Positions 8,075-16,091 are shown, numbered from the stretch's first letter. The stretch is 64,000 bases of DNA from Aestuariirhabdus sp049985285 (GCF_049985285.1 NZ_JBNIEU010000002.1:496001-560000); one strand, 5' to 3'. Made by a program: numbers and translations. The notes: generated by a model not told the origin, from the letters alone.

Positions 8075-9491
8075 TCGGCGCGTACACTCAGTACGACGCA
8101 ATACCGCGCTGGACCTCACGCTGCGTTTTGCGCTGGTATTTTTGCTGTGCGTGCTGGCCCTGTTTGTTATTGTCGATCGTCTGTTCGCCAACGCCCAGCT
8201 GGAGCAGGATAAGCGTCTGCTGACCTCCTGGCTTGAAAGTTACCAGCGTCTGGAAAGTGGTGCTGGCCTGCACAAACTAGAACTGGTGATCGAGCGCGAT
8301 GCGGCATTTTTTCAACGCAGCGGAATGCGTGTTGAATTGATATCGGCCGATGGAGCGCAAAAGCTGTTGTTGCAGCCGGACAATTGGCTTTCTGGTCAGG
8401 TGACTGAGCTCCGTTCACTGGGGTCGGGCTGGTTCAGTGAGCGAGTCGCTCGTGACGGAGCTGGGGAGTTTGAAGTGCTTGTCGGGGAAAGCACCTTGGG
8501 TGGAAGCCTGCTCTTGCGGATCAGCCTCTCGGCGGAGCCGAGGGAGAGGCGTTCGCTTGCCAATCGGCAGTTGATGCTGCTGGTGATGGTGCCGCTCTTT
8601 GTGCTGGGCTTGCTGCTAACGGCCTATTTCAACTGGCGGGCGTTGCGTCCGGTGCGTGATCTGATCGAAATCGTGCGTACGGTGCGGGCGCGGGAGATGA
8701 GCGCACGGGTATTGATACGAAACCCCAGCAGTGAATTGGGTGAGCTGGCACAGTTGTTTAACGAGATGCTGACCCGGATAGAGGAGTTGATCAACGCCAT
8801 GCAGCAATCGCTCGATTCGGTGGCCCACGATCTGCGTACACCGCTGGCTCGAATGCGTTTGAGTCTGGAAAACGCGCTCACCACTGATGCGTCCCAGGCA
8901 CGCGATAAGCCTGAAGCCTTGCGTGAAGCCCTGCTTGATTGCGCCGAAGAGAGTGAACGTATAGAGGGAATGCTGCGTTTGTTGCTCGATCTGTCGGCGG
9001 CACAAAGCGGGACCCTCGGGTTACAGCCCGAAACGGTAGAATTGACCGAACTGTTGCGTGAATGCGCTGACCTGTATGAAGACGTGGCTCAGGATAAAAC
9101 GATTAGCCTGCGGGTCGAGGCACCCGATAGGTTGAGCTTGAAGAGCGATAGTGTGCGCTTGCGGCAGGTACTCGCTAACCTGGTCGACAACGGAATCAAG
9201 TACACCCCCGCCGGCGGCTGGGTGGAGATTGGCTGCCGCCAGCAGGCGGAGGGTGTTGAGTTGTGGGTGGCAGACAGTGGTATTGGCATCGACGCCAGCG
9301 ATCAGGGGCAGATATTTGAGCGTCTTTACCGCGCCGATCAAAGTCGGCATGAGCCTGGCATGGGTCTTGGTCTCAGTCTCGTGCAGGCGTTGGTTGAAGC
9401 TTTGGGCGGCAATGTCTCGGTGAGCAGTAGTATGGGGCAGGGTAGCCGCTTTCTGGTGGAGTTGCCCTATCGTCCAAGCACTGAGTCATAA
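8055..9491 (+). CDS. sensor histidine kinase, partner of the OmpR-type regulator
   Basis: About 478 residues from the ATG at 8055, chosen because a GGGGGGTGGG ribosome site precedes it and the protein then starts with a basic N-terminus plus first membrane segment (LRFALVFLLCVLALFVIV). A periplasmic sensor of about 135 residues is followed by a second membrane segment, HAMP, HisKA with the phospho-His in DSVAHDLRTPLARM, and an HATPase domain with N-box NLVDNGIKYTP, DSGIGID and GMGLGLSLV. Longer upstream frames only read through the regulator gene. The sensor domain shows no motif I recognise. The divergent HbpS-like secreted protein could be an extracytoplasmic partner. Confidence 0.9.
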   Translation: MSSNWISRRVHSVRRNTALDLTLRFALVFLLCVLALFVIVDRLFANAQLEQDKRLLTSWLESYQRLESGAGLHKLELVIERDAAFFQRSGMRVELISADGAQKLLLQPDNWLSGQVTELRSLGSGWFSERVARDGAGEFEVLVGESTLGGSLLLRISLSAEPRERRSLANRQLMLLVMVPLFVLGLLLTAYFNWRALRPVRDLIEIVRTVRAREMSARVLIRNPSSELGELAQLFNEMLTRIEELINAMQQSLDSVAHDLRTPLARMRLSLENALTTDASQARDKPEALREALLDCAEESERIEGMLRLLLDLSAAQSGTLGLQPETVELTELLRECADLYEDVAQDKTISLRVEAPDRLSLKSDSVRLRQVLANLVDNGIKYTPAGGWVEIGCRQQAEGVELWVADSGIGIDASDQGQIFERLYRADQSRHEPGMGLGLSLVQALVEALGGNVSVSSSMGQGSRFLVELPYRPSTES

Positions 9492-9618
9492 ACGCCATCG
9501 TGCAGAAAATGATCGTATCGGGGGGCAGTTTAGGCTATGATGCGCGCCACACGAGCCCCGAGCTCGCAGAATTTCTTCTCAGTTAGCGCGGCCCTCTGCC
9601 GCCAGGACCCACCACTCT

Positions 9619-11031
9619 ATGACGTTTTCCTCCCTCGGCCTCGCCGAACCGCTGCTGCGTGCGGTCGCCGATAAAGGCTATTCTGTCCCTTCCCCGATTC
9701 AGGAGAAGGCGATTCCTGTTGTCCTCAGCGGACACGACCTGATGGCTGCCGCCCAGACCGGTACCGGTAAGACCGCTGGTTTTACGTTGCCATTGCTGCA
9801 CCGCCTGGCAGAGGGCAAGCCTGCCCGGCCCAACCATGTGCGCACCCTGATTTTGACCCCGACCCGTGAGCTAGCCGCTCAGGTGGGGGAGAGTGTGAGC
9901 GACTACGGGCGTTACCTTAATCTGCGTTCGACAGTCGTATTTGGCGGCGTAAAAATTAATCCGCAGATGATGGCTTTGCGCAAAGGCGTCGATGTGCTGG
10001 TAGCGACCCCCGGTCGGTTGCTGGACCTTTACGGTCAGAACGCCATCAAATTTGATCATCTCGAATGCCTGGTGCTCGACGAAGCCGACCGCATGCTCGA
10101 TATGGGCTTTATCCATGACATTCGCCGTATCCTCAAGGTATTGCCGGCCAAGCGTCAGAATCTGCTGTTTTCGGCCACCTTTTCCGATGAGATCAGGCGT
10201 CTCGCCGGTGGCATCCTGCAAAACCCCCAGAGCGTAACCGCCACACCGCCCAATAGCACGGCACCCACGGTTGAACAGTGGATGCATCCGGTGGACAAAT
10301 CCCGCAAGCCGGCGCTGCTAAGCCACTTGATTCGCTCGGAGCAGTGGGGGCAGGTGTTGGTGTTTACCCGCACCAAACACGGAGCCAACCGCCTTGCTGA
10401 AAAGTTGGGCAAGGATGGCATTTTGTCGATGGCCATCCACGGCAACAAGAGTCAGGGGGCGCGAACCCGCGCGTTGGCAGGCTTTAAGGCAGGTGAGGTG
10501 CAGGTCCTGGTCGCGACCGATATCGCCGCCCGTGGACTGGATATTGATCAACTTCCCCATGTGGTTAACTTCGACCTGCCCAATGTGGCCGAAGATTATG
10601 TGCACCGCATTGGCCGTACCGGCCGCGCCGGCGCCACCGGCAAGGCGATCTCGTTGGTCTGCGCCGATGAGGTGAAAGAGTTGATCGCGGTTGAGCGTTT
10701 GATTCAGCGCAAACTGGAGCGCCAACTGGTCGATACTTTTGAGCCCAGTCAGGCCCTTCCCGATAAGCCGCTCAAAGCCCCGGCCAAACCCAGCAGGCCC
10801 AAGAAAAATCACCGGCATGATTCGCGTACTCCTCGCGCAGGCGAGACTCCCCGTGAGGGAAACCGGGCATCGAAGCCGGGCAATCGTAGCTCTAAGCCGG
10901 TCAAGCGCGTATCGCAGCCGGCTAAAGCGCCACAAGGGGCAGCCCCGAAGCCTGCCGGCAGCAAAATCTCCCTGGGCCTGGGTCGTTCAGGACGCCGCTC
11001 CAGCCGCCAGTCGGGTGGGGGGAGTCTGTAA
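9619..11031 (+). CDS. rhlE: DEAD-box ATP-dependent RNA helicase RhlE
   Basis: A 470-residue RNA helicase. The Q motif (PSPIQEKAIPVVLSG), motif I (AAQTGTGKT), motif II (VLDEADRMLDMG), motif III (SATF), motif V (ATDIAARGLDID) and motif VI (YVHRIGRTGRAG) are all intact. The C-terminal tail (from about residue 375) is rich in Lys/Arg/Ser/Pro (KPSRPKKNHRHDSR) and would bind RNA non-specifically, as in RhlE. RhlE remodels ribosomal and messenger RNA. The gene stands alone and ends in a strong intrinsic terminator. Confidence 0.92.
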   Translation: MTFSSLGLAEPLLRAVADKGYSVPSPIQEKAIPVVLSGHDLMAAAQTGTGKTAGFTLPLLHRLAEGKPARPNHVRTLILTPTRELAAQVGESVSDYGRYLNLRSTVVFGGVKINPQMMALRKGVDVLVATPGRLLDLYGQNAIKFDHLECLVLDEADRMLDMGFIHDIRRILKVLPAKRQNLLFSATFSDEIRRLAGGILQNPQSVTATPPNSTAPTVEQWMHPVDKSRKPALLSHLIRSEQWGQVLVFTRTKHGANRLAEKLGKDGILSMAIHGNKSQGARTRALAGFKAGEVQVLVATDIAARGLDIDQLPHVVNFDLPNVAEDYVHRIGRTGRAGATGKAISLVCADEVKELIAVERLIQRKLERQLVDTFEPSQALPDKPLKAPAKPSRPKKNHRHDSRTPRAGETPREGNRASKPGNRSSKPVKRVSQPAKAPQGAAPKPAGSKISLGLGRSGRRSSRQSGGGSL

Positions 11032-11057
11032 CGCCCTCCTGACCCTGGGAGCGGTCC

Positions 11058-11093
11058 AAAAGCGAATCTGTTGAACGCAGGTTCGCTTTTTTT
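11058..11093 (+). terminator. rho-independent terminator of rhlE
   Basis: A 12-pair stem (AAAGCGAATCTG with CAGGTTCGCTTT, one G.T wobble), loop TTGAACG, followed by TTTTTTT. It lies 27 bases after the rhlE stop. Confidence 0.85.
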
Positions 11094-11194
11094 ATGGGGG
11101 CCAGACTCATTGCCCGGGGCTTGTTGAGCAAGCAGGGAAAGCGGTACCCTAGAGGCTACGCTTCCCATCAATTGCGCACAGCGAGTGGGTAGGA

Positions 11195-12445
11195 ATGGAT
11201 TCTTTTGATCGACAAAATGATACCTCCGCCATGGTCGGCGGGGGAGTCAGCAACCTGTGGGCTCGCTGGGTGCGGCGGCTGGTGCCTCGCGGCCGCAAAA
11301 ACTATATCGAGAGCCTGCGTGACCGCTCTCTGGTTTCCTTCTTGCTGACCACGCTGATTAGTGTTGCTATCGTTGTCCCTAGTGCGGCGATACTGCTGGG
11401 TCCCACCAGTTTTATAGGGTTACAAACCCTGTTCGGAGGTCTGGCGTGGTTTCTGTTTCAGGGAGGGGTTCTGTGGTGTTTTCATCGTGGAATGGAGCGC
11501 ACACTGGCCGTCAACGTATCGCTGTCTTCCTGTTTCCTGATTCTGGCTATAACCGCCTGGAGCTCTAGCGGAATTCTGGCGGTTGAGACCCCGCTGGCCT
11601 TTCTATTGCCCCTGGTTGCCCTCTCGGCCCATGGTATCAGAGCGGCGATAGGCTGGTTGCTACTGGTGTGCTGTAACTGGTTACTGATGGGGCTGGCCTC
11701 CCATTTTGGCTTTGAGCCGAGTCATGTGCCGGATATGGCAATCAAGGCGGTGAATGCCAGTTTGTTCCTGATTGCCACCGCCGTGATGGCACTTGCGGTG
11801 ATCAGCATCAGTTACTCGACGAATAGTGCGATGCAGAAGCGTCTTAAATCGATTGCCGAACGGCATCGCTTGCAGGCGCGGCACGACGGCTTGACCCATC
11901 TGCTTAATCACGACACCTTTATGAAAGTGTTGGCCTCCAGTATCGAGCGTGCTCACCATGCTGATTCCAGTTTTGCTCTGGCTATTATTGACCTGACGGA
12001 GTTCAAACAGGTTAACGATGAGATGGGGCATCTTATCGGTAATCAACTGCTGAGAGGTTTTGCGCGCGCGCTGCGCAAAACCTTGCGCAGCACCGATACC
12101 CCGGCACGGATAGGAGGCGATGAGTTCGCAGTTGTACTCGAAGGGGTCAGTGAGCGCGGCAGTATCAACATCGCCCTGGATAAAATGGTGACGGGATTAA
12201 ACCAGCCGATCAGCACCGACAAGGGTGAGCTGATGCAACGAGCAGCGATCGGTGTTGCCCTGTATCCTGCCGATGCAACCTCCCTCAATGCACTTTATGA
12301 GGCCAGCGATGCGGCCATGTACCACAGCAAAAGGGAGGGGATGCCGGTGGTGTTCTGGCGAGATATCGATCCGCAGCGTTATGAGCGCAGTGCTGGCTCG
12401 GTCAATCCTGCGGGCTCTGGCCCCAGGGGCAGCGCAGGGAATTGA
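11195..12445 (+). CDS. membrane diguanylate cyclase (GGDEF)
   Basis: A 416-residue protein. The N-terminal half holds about six hydrophobic segments (roughly residues 45-210), forming a membrane sensor module of MASE type. A GGDEF domain (about 225-395) follows, with HDGLTHLLNHDTF, FKQVNDEMGHLIGNQLL and an intact active site ARIGGDEFAVVLEG. It should synthesise cyclic di-GMP. No inhibitory RxxD motif is visible just before the GGDEF loop. The C-terminal 20 residues are low-complexity Pro/Gly/Ser. The gene stands alone. Confidence 0.88.
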   Translation: MDSFDRQNDTSAMVGGGVSNLWARWVRRLVPRGRKNYIESLRDRSLVSFLLTTLISVAIVVPSAAILLGPTSFIGLQTLFGGLAWFLFQGGVLWCFHRGMERTLAVNVSLSSCFLILAITAWSSSGILAVETPLAFLLPLVALSAHGIRAAIGWLLLVCCNWLLMGLASHFGFEPSHVPDMAIKAVNASLFLIATAVMALAVISISYSTNSAMQKRLKSIAERHRLQARHDGLTHLLNHDTFMKVLASSIERAHHADSSFALAIIDLTEFKQVNDEMGHLIGNQLLRGFARALRKTLRSTDTPARIGGDEFAVVLEGVSERGSINIALDKMVTGLNQPISTDKGELMQRAAIGVALYPADATSLNALYEASDAAMYHSKREGMPVVFWRDIDPQRYERSAGSVNPAGSGPRGSAGN

Positions 12446-12789
12446 TGCCCCAGGCGGTGGTTTCCCATCGGGGTGTTCTGCTGCTGGTGGACCTGCTCAA
12501 GATCGCACGCTCCTTTGTCGCCCTTCGCGGGGGAGGGTTCGGGTGACCGGGTAGTACTCACGCAAGCCGCCTCTGTCGGTGGGAGGTTGAAACACAAATC
12601 GTTCAATTCAAGCATGAAGTGCCCCCATGTGATGACGCTGACTTTCGCTCGAAGCTGAACGCTTCTTGATGTCACTACTGCTTATTTGTACATGTCGTTT
12701 TTTACGACACTGTACGTTACCTCAGTGTTGAGCCTGTTACCTGCTGAGACTAGGCTGATAGCATCTAAAGATTTCAGGGAACGATAGAG
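12446..12789. other. gene-free stretch upstream of the repeat-protein gene
   Basis: I see no supportable gene here. It marks the shift from GC-rich core sequence to the more AT-rich accessory patch. It contains an extended inverted repeat at 12687-12714 and a possible sigma-70 promoter (TTGAGC, 17 bases, TAGGCT) about 45 bases before the ATG at 12790. Confidence 0.5.
12687..12714. repeat. extended inverted repeat upstream of the repeat-protein gene
   Basis: GTACA-TGTCGT, loop TTTTT, ACGACA, one bulged C, TGTAC. This gives an 11-pair stem with a single bulge. It lies about 75 bases before the ATG at 12790. The weak promoter read there would start transcripts near or after it, so an operator is as likely as an RNA hairpin. 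No regulator is known. Confidence 0.45.
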
Positions 12790-13149
12790 ATGGGAATTCA
12801 GGGTGTGTGGTTGCTGCTGTTGATCTCACCAGCGCTCTGGGCGGGGGGTGAAGACGACCCCTTTACGCCCAGGATTAACGAGGGCGCTATTGGCTCGGGG
12901 CGGGATGATCCATTCACAGAAGAGATCAACGAGGGTGCGATCGGCTATGGGCGGGACGACCCCTTTACCGAGGAGATTAACGAAGGGGCGATCGGTACGG
13001 GACGGGATGACCCCTTCACGAAAGAGATCAACGAAGGCGCGATCGGCAGTGGACGCGACGATCCCTTTACCCGGGAACTTAACGAAGGAGCCATCGGCTC
13101 AGGCCAGGATGACCCATTCACTGAGGGGGTCAACGAAGGTCGCTGGTAG
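12790..13149 (+). CDS. secreted protein of tandem 17-residue repeats
   Basis: A 119-residue protein made of a signal peptide (MGIQGVWLLLLISPALWAGG) and then almost only repeats. Five full 17-residue units with consensus DDPFTEEINEGAIGYGR occupy residues 22-106, and a sixth unit of 13 residues ends NEGRW. Units 1-4 end in Gly-Arg and unit 5 ends in Gly-Gln, each followed by Asp-Asp. The DNA copies differ mostly at third codon positions, which argues that the protein is translated and under selection. No family recognised. The product is acidic, exported and possibly cleavable between units. The next frame downstream is a metallopeptidase-like remnant (13226). Confidence 0.7.
   Translation: MGIQGVWLLLLISPALWAGGEDDPFTPRINEGAIGSGRDDPFTEEINEGAIGYGRDDPFTEEINEGAIGTGRDDPFTKEINEGAIGSGRDDPFTRELNEGAIGSGQDDPFTEGVNEGRW
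12853..13146 (+). repeat. 51-bp tandem repeat array inside the secreted protein gene
   Basis: Five complete 51-base units and one 39-base unit in perfect register with codons. Example of silent divergence: the DDPFT block is written GACGACCCCTTTAC, GATGATCCATTCAC, GACGACCCCTTTAC, GATGACCCCTTCAC, GACGATCCCTTTAC and GATGACCCATTCAC. The array is old enough to have diverged at the DNA level while amino acids stayed constant. Confidence 0.85.
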
Positions 13150-13225
13150 GCCGCAAGGAGAGCCCTTGGCGGTGCTATCGATCAGAATGGTTAATGGCCA
13201 GTAAGGCTGGCAAGGAGCAGTGCCG

Positions 13226-13515
13226 ATGGGAAGGTCCAGGGAGTTTACGTTTCTTGAGAGGGCTTATCACGAGGCGGGCCACGCCGTGGTGGCACATTAT
13301 TATAGCCGCGCCAATTGCGGAGTTATGTAGCAATTTACTCCTATTCACTCTTGCCTCATCCTCATGGGGACGGTGGAGTTGTTAAGACCTGCCCAAGGGC
13401 AGAAGTTTACTCTTTGATGCTCGGCTCCCACCAGTTTTTACCGGCTGCCAATAACCCTTACAAGCGCTATGCCGAACCGTCTTTTAGGCAGTCGGATGAT
13501 CGATTCAATCCTTAG
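13226..13515 (+). pseudogene. frameshifted remnant of a HEAGH-motif (M41-like) metallopeptidase
   Basis: A strong ribosome site (AAGGAG at 13212) precedes an ATG at 13226 that reads only 34 codons. These contain FLERAYHEAGHAVVAHYYSR, a perfect zinc-peptidase HExxH motif (13268-13282) in the FtsH/M41-like context. The frame hits TAG at 13328. A second frame continues to 13515 with LLPHPHGDGGVVKT, which resembles the strand after the HEAGH helix in short HEAGH proteins. I infer a small HEAGH protein broken by a frameshift near 13310-13325. Alternatively the 34-codon frame is a true short peptide. It follows the repeat-protein gene by 77 bases on the same strand. Confidence 0.5.
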
Positions 13516-13596
13516 CTTTCTGTTTGTACTGCAAGCAATAGCACAATGAGCGAATTTCGGCACAACGCAATAAGCGAATGACAGCACGTAGAAACG

Positions 13597-13631
13597 CTCA
13601 CAAAAGCAATATATATGCTTCTTTTTGTGAG
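13597..13631. repeat. AT-rich inverted repeat upstream of hipBA
   Basis: CTCACAAAA...TTTTGTGAG (9 perfect pairs) with an inner AGCA/TGCT pair around ATATATA and a small bulge. It could act as a terminator for upstream transcription (T-run on the plus strand) or as a regulatory hairpin. Confidence 0.5.
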
Positions 13632-13685
13632 GGTGTTGCTCTCCATGCCCCGAAAAAAGAAACTTATACATTTCTTTTATTAAGG

Positions 13686-13707
13686 TAAGAAGCTAATATA
13701 TTTCTTA
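13686..13707. promoter_or_regulatory. candidate HipB operator
   Basis: TAAGAA and TTCTTA half-sites separated by 10 bases, about 30 bases before the hipB ATG. Antitoxins of this type repress their own operon by binding palindromes at this position. The half-sites are not the E. coli HipB sequence, so this is positional inference. Confidence 0.35.
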
Positions 13708-13736
13708 TTGGAAAATAGCAACATATAAGTATCATC

Positions 13737-14072
13737 ATGAATACATTACTCGAACAGATCAAAAAACGCCGCATAGCACTGGAACTCAAGCAGCACGATA
13801 TGATGTTGCGTGTCGGTATATCGCGTCAGCAATATCAGCGGCTTGAATCCAAAGGCAACCCGCGCCTTGATACCCTTGAGCTTGTCGCCAAGGGGCTAAA
13901 AAGTGAATTGCTGCTGATACCACAAGAAAAGCTGAATGCCGTGATGGCGGTACTTGCCGATGACAACTTGTCATCAACAGGGGCGCCAACCAAGCCAAGC
14001 CAGTCGACCAACGAAAAGAGTAAGTCATTAACCGATGACCCGTGGCAAGGATTGCTGGGAGAAAACGAATGA
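13737..14072 (+). CDS. hipB: HipB-like XRE-family antitoxin
   Basis: A 111-residue protein. The N-terminal helix-turn-helix (about residues 5-60) has the XRE pattern IKKRRIALELKQHDMMLRVG then SRQQYQRLESKGNPRLDTLE. It is followed by a short hinge and a Ser/Thr-rich C-terminal tail ending WQGLLGEN. HipB represses the operon and neutralises HipA. Its stop overlaps the hipA start (ATGA), which indicates coupled translation. The flanking sequence is more AT-rich than the core genes, suggesting transfer. Confidence 0.82.
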   Translation: MNTLLEQIKKRRIALELKQHDMMLRVGISRQQYQRLESKGNPRLDTLELVAKGLKSELLLIPQEKLNAVMAVLADDNLSSTGAPTKPSQSTNEKSKSLTDDPWQGLLGENE

Positions 14073-15175
14073 GCACAGATACCGATGAAGAGGTGAATGT
14101 ATTACAGCTCTCAATCCACGGCGTATTGATTGGATATCTAACAGGTTTTAAGAATGGTCGCAATGTATTGACCATTGCAGACTCGTTCAGGAACAACCCT
14201 GATCGGCCAACGTTTAGCCTGATTACCCACCCGAAGTTTCCGAGTGCGGCCAAGCTCATGGCCGAGCCATGGGCACGAAATCAACGGCTACATCCCGTGC
14301 TTTCAAATTTGCTGCCAGAGGGATCATTACGTGAACTGATCGCGCAAGGCCTGAAGGTGCATGTAGATAATGAACTTCACATTCTCTCGTATCTTGGCGA
14401 AGATTTGCCGGGGGCAATCGAAGCCACGTCAATGGAGCCTGATGATGTTCCCGATTACGTACTGAATGCGCATGGAAAGGCTAAGGCGGTTAAGTTCGAT
14501 AAAGTCACCCAAGAAAACAAGTTTTCCTTGGCTGGGGTGCAAATGAAGTTTTCCATGAAAGAAAAGGATGGGCGCTATAACCTATCCAAGGGTGATGTGC
14601 TGGGTGACTGGATTATTAAAACGCCCTCAACCAAGCATAAGTTCGTACCCCTGAACGAATACACCGCCATGTCGCTTGCGGGGATGGCTGGTGTGGATAT
14701 TCCCGAGATCAAACTTGTCGAGCTGGATAAGCTCGACAATCTACCGCAAATCAACTTACCCGATGAAAAGCAAGCCTTTGCCATCAAGCGATTTGATCGT
14801 GAAGGCGACCAACGTATTCACATGGAAGACTTCGCGCAAATTCTGGTGAAGTACCCTCACGAAAAATACACATCCGCTAATTACGAGAATATCGGTAAAG
14901 TCATTTATGACTTTTCTGGCGACGGGCTGGCCGACGCCCAACAGTTCGCACGGCGATTACTGGTGAACATTCTCTTGGCGAATGGCGATGCACATCTAAA
15001 AAACTGGAGCTTCCTGTATCTTGATAAGGTTACGCCTCAGCTCTCTCCCGCCTACGATATAGTCACAACCAACGTCTATATCGACAACGAAATCCACTAC
15101 GCGCTTAACCTCGGTAAAACAAAGGCGTGGTATACCGTCACCATGGCACACTTTCAGTCATGGGCAGAGAAATAA
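14069..15175 (+). CDS. hipA: HipA-family kinase toxin, C-terminally truncated by an in-frame stop
   Basis: 368 residues from the ATG that overlaps the hipB stop. HipA is a Ser/Thr kinase toxin; the E. coli enzyme phosphorylates glutamyl-tRNA synthetase. The kinase features are present: SLAGVQMKFSM (nucleotide loop), catalytic ILLANGDAHLKNWSF and metal-binding SPAYDIVTT. The reading frame meets TAA at 15173 right after HFQSWAEK, then continues open for 56 more codons of obvious HipA C-terminal helix sequence. The intact gene would have about 425 codons, near the usual 430-440. The truncated form keeps the catalytic residues but lacks the last helical bundle, so it may be inactive or unstable. 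Confidence 0.78.
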   Translation: MSTDTDEEVNVLQLSIHGVLIGYLTGFKNGRNVLTIADSFRNNPDRPTFSLITHPKFPSAAKLMAEPWARNQRLHPVLSNLLPEGSLRELIAQGLKVHVDNELHILSYLGEDLPGAIEATSMEPDDVPDYVLNAHGKAKAVKFDKVTQENKFSLAGVQMKFSMKEKDGRYNLSKGDVLGDWIIKTPSTKHKFVPLNEYTAMSLAGMAGVDIPEIKLVELDKLDNLPQINLPDEKQAFAIKRFDREGDQRIHMEDFAQILVKYPHEKYTSANYENIGKVIYDFSGDGLADAQQFARRLLVNILLANGDAHLKNWSFLYLDKVTPQLSPAYDIVTTNVYIDNEIHYALNLGKTKAWYTVTMAHFQSWAEK

Positions 15176-15346
15176 GGTATTTCGTGGCGAGTGATCAAGC
15201 CCCACATGGACGACACCATGGCTAAGGCTAGGGAGCTATGGCCTGAAGCACTCAAAGCGCTACCGATGGTGGATGCCCATAAAGATGGACTTAGAAAGCA
15301 TTGGGCTAAGCTCCAGGAAGATTTTAAAATCGAAGCTACAAAATAA
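15176..15346 (+). pseudogene. detached C-terminal segment of hipA
   Basis: In the same frame as hipA directly after the TAA at 15173-15175. It reads GISWRVIKPHMDDTMAKARE, then LWPEALKALPMVDAHKDGL, ending EDFKIEATK and a stop at 15344. This is the normal C-terminal helical region of HipA proteins. It has no ribosome site of its own. Its conservation suggests the stop arose recently. Confidence 0.7.
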
Positions 15347-15578
15347 AGGCTATCTTGTATCCAGCAGACACAAAAAGGGCCCCCTTTCGGTAAGCCTTTT
15401 TTGACGATAATTGGTAGCGGGGCCAGATTAATAACAATAGCTGCTGGCTATTGTGACCCTTCGGGCTTCGCCAGAACCTGACTCGTTGGTGATCGCTACG
15501 CAATCGCTCAAACTGACGACCTTCGCCGGGTGTATATGAGAGCTGAGCCCGAGGTCTTTTTGTGTATCCAGCAGACAC

Positions 15579-15608
15579 AAAAAAGGCCTACCTTTCGGTA
15601 AGCCTTTT
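15579..15608 (-). terminator. duplicate copy of the tRNA-fMet terminator
   Basis: Identical hairpin and T-run to the one at 15707-15736, within repeat copy B. A third, decayed version lies at 15372-15402, where the stem is partly lost. Confidence 0.75.
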
Positions 15609-15706
15609 CTGACGATAATTGGTAGCGGGGGATATTTTAATGGTCGACCTTCGCCGGGTGTATAAGAGAGCTGAGCCCGAGGTTTTTTTGTGTATCCAGC
15701 AGACAC

Positions 15707-15736
15707 AAAAAAGGCCTACCTTTCGGTAAGCCTTTT
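15707..15736 (-). terminator. rho-independent terminator of tRNA-fMet
   Basis: On the minus strand GGCTTACC-GAAA-GGTAGGCC followed by TTTTTT: an 8-pair stem (one G.T) with a GAAA tetraloop, 12 bases after the tRNA 3' end. Confidence 0.85.
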
Positions 15737-15747
15737 CTGACGATAAT

Positions 15748-15824
<77 letters not shown>

Positions 15825-15838
15825 TCAACGTGCTGCGC

Positions 15839-15867
15839 ATTGTAGGGACAGGTCGGTGGGGTGTCAA
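15839..15867 (-). promoter_or_regulatory. sigma-70 promoter of tRNA-fMet
   Basis: On the minus strand TTGACA, 17 bases, TACAAT, placed so that transcription starts about 8 bases before the tRNA 5' end. A GC-rich discriminator (GCGCAGC) follows the -10, typical of stringently controlled stable-RNA promoters. Confidence 0.85.
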
Positions 15868-16076
15868 CGGCCAGTTTCAATTAAAAGGAAAATAGATTTT
15901 TCTGGGTCCTTTTATCTCTCCTACCGGGTGATGCCACGGTGGTTTTGCGTTGAGATCTCGCTGGGGCGCTCCGGCGCCGGTCGGGAGGGCGTGTGAAGGT
16001 GGGTTTGCCGTAATATTGCTAAAATAACGTAATAAAGCCAAATTGGTGTGGATTGGTCGCCATTTTATCGATACTG

Positions 16077-16091
16077 TGTAGTAAAATTACG
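16077..16091 (+). promoter_or_regulatory. HexR-like operator upstream of edd
   Basis: TGTAGTAAAATTACG matches the known HexR consensus TGTARTNAAATTACA at 14 of 15 positions. It is 73 bases before the edd ATG. A hexR gene lies at 20868 in the same window. HexR releases this site when it binds 2-keto-3-deoxy-6-phosphogluconate. The rest of the 15868-16163 gap shows nothing else I recognise. Confidence 0.75.

Noticed and set aside
12848..13204. A second plus-strand frame through the repeat array, and a minus-strand frame 12945-13133.
   Set aside because: Repeats keep all frames open; only the 12790 frame has a signal peptide and third-position divergence.
15173..15175. Stop-codon readthrough or recoding at the hipA TAA.
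   Set aside because: No selenocysteine or readthrough context is visible (TAA, no stem-loop directly after); a simple nonsense mutation is more economical.
15336..15706. Two similar minus-strand frames (15336-15578 and 15428-15706) sharing an N-terminal peptide, which could look like a small gene family.
   Set aside because: They read through the duplicated tRNA/terminator blocks; the similarity is due to the DNA repeat, and there is no ribosome site or protein-like composition.
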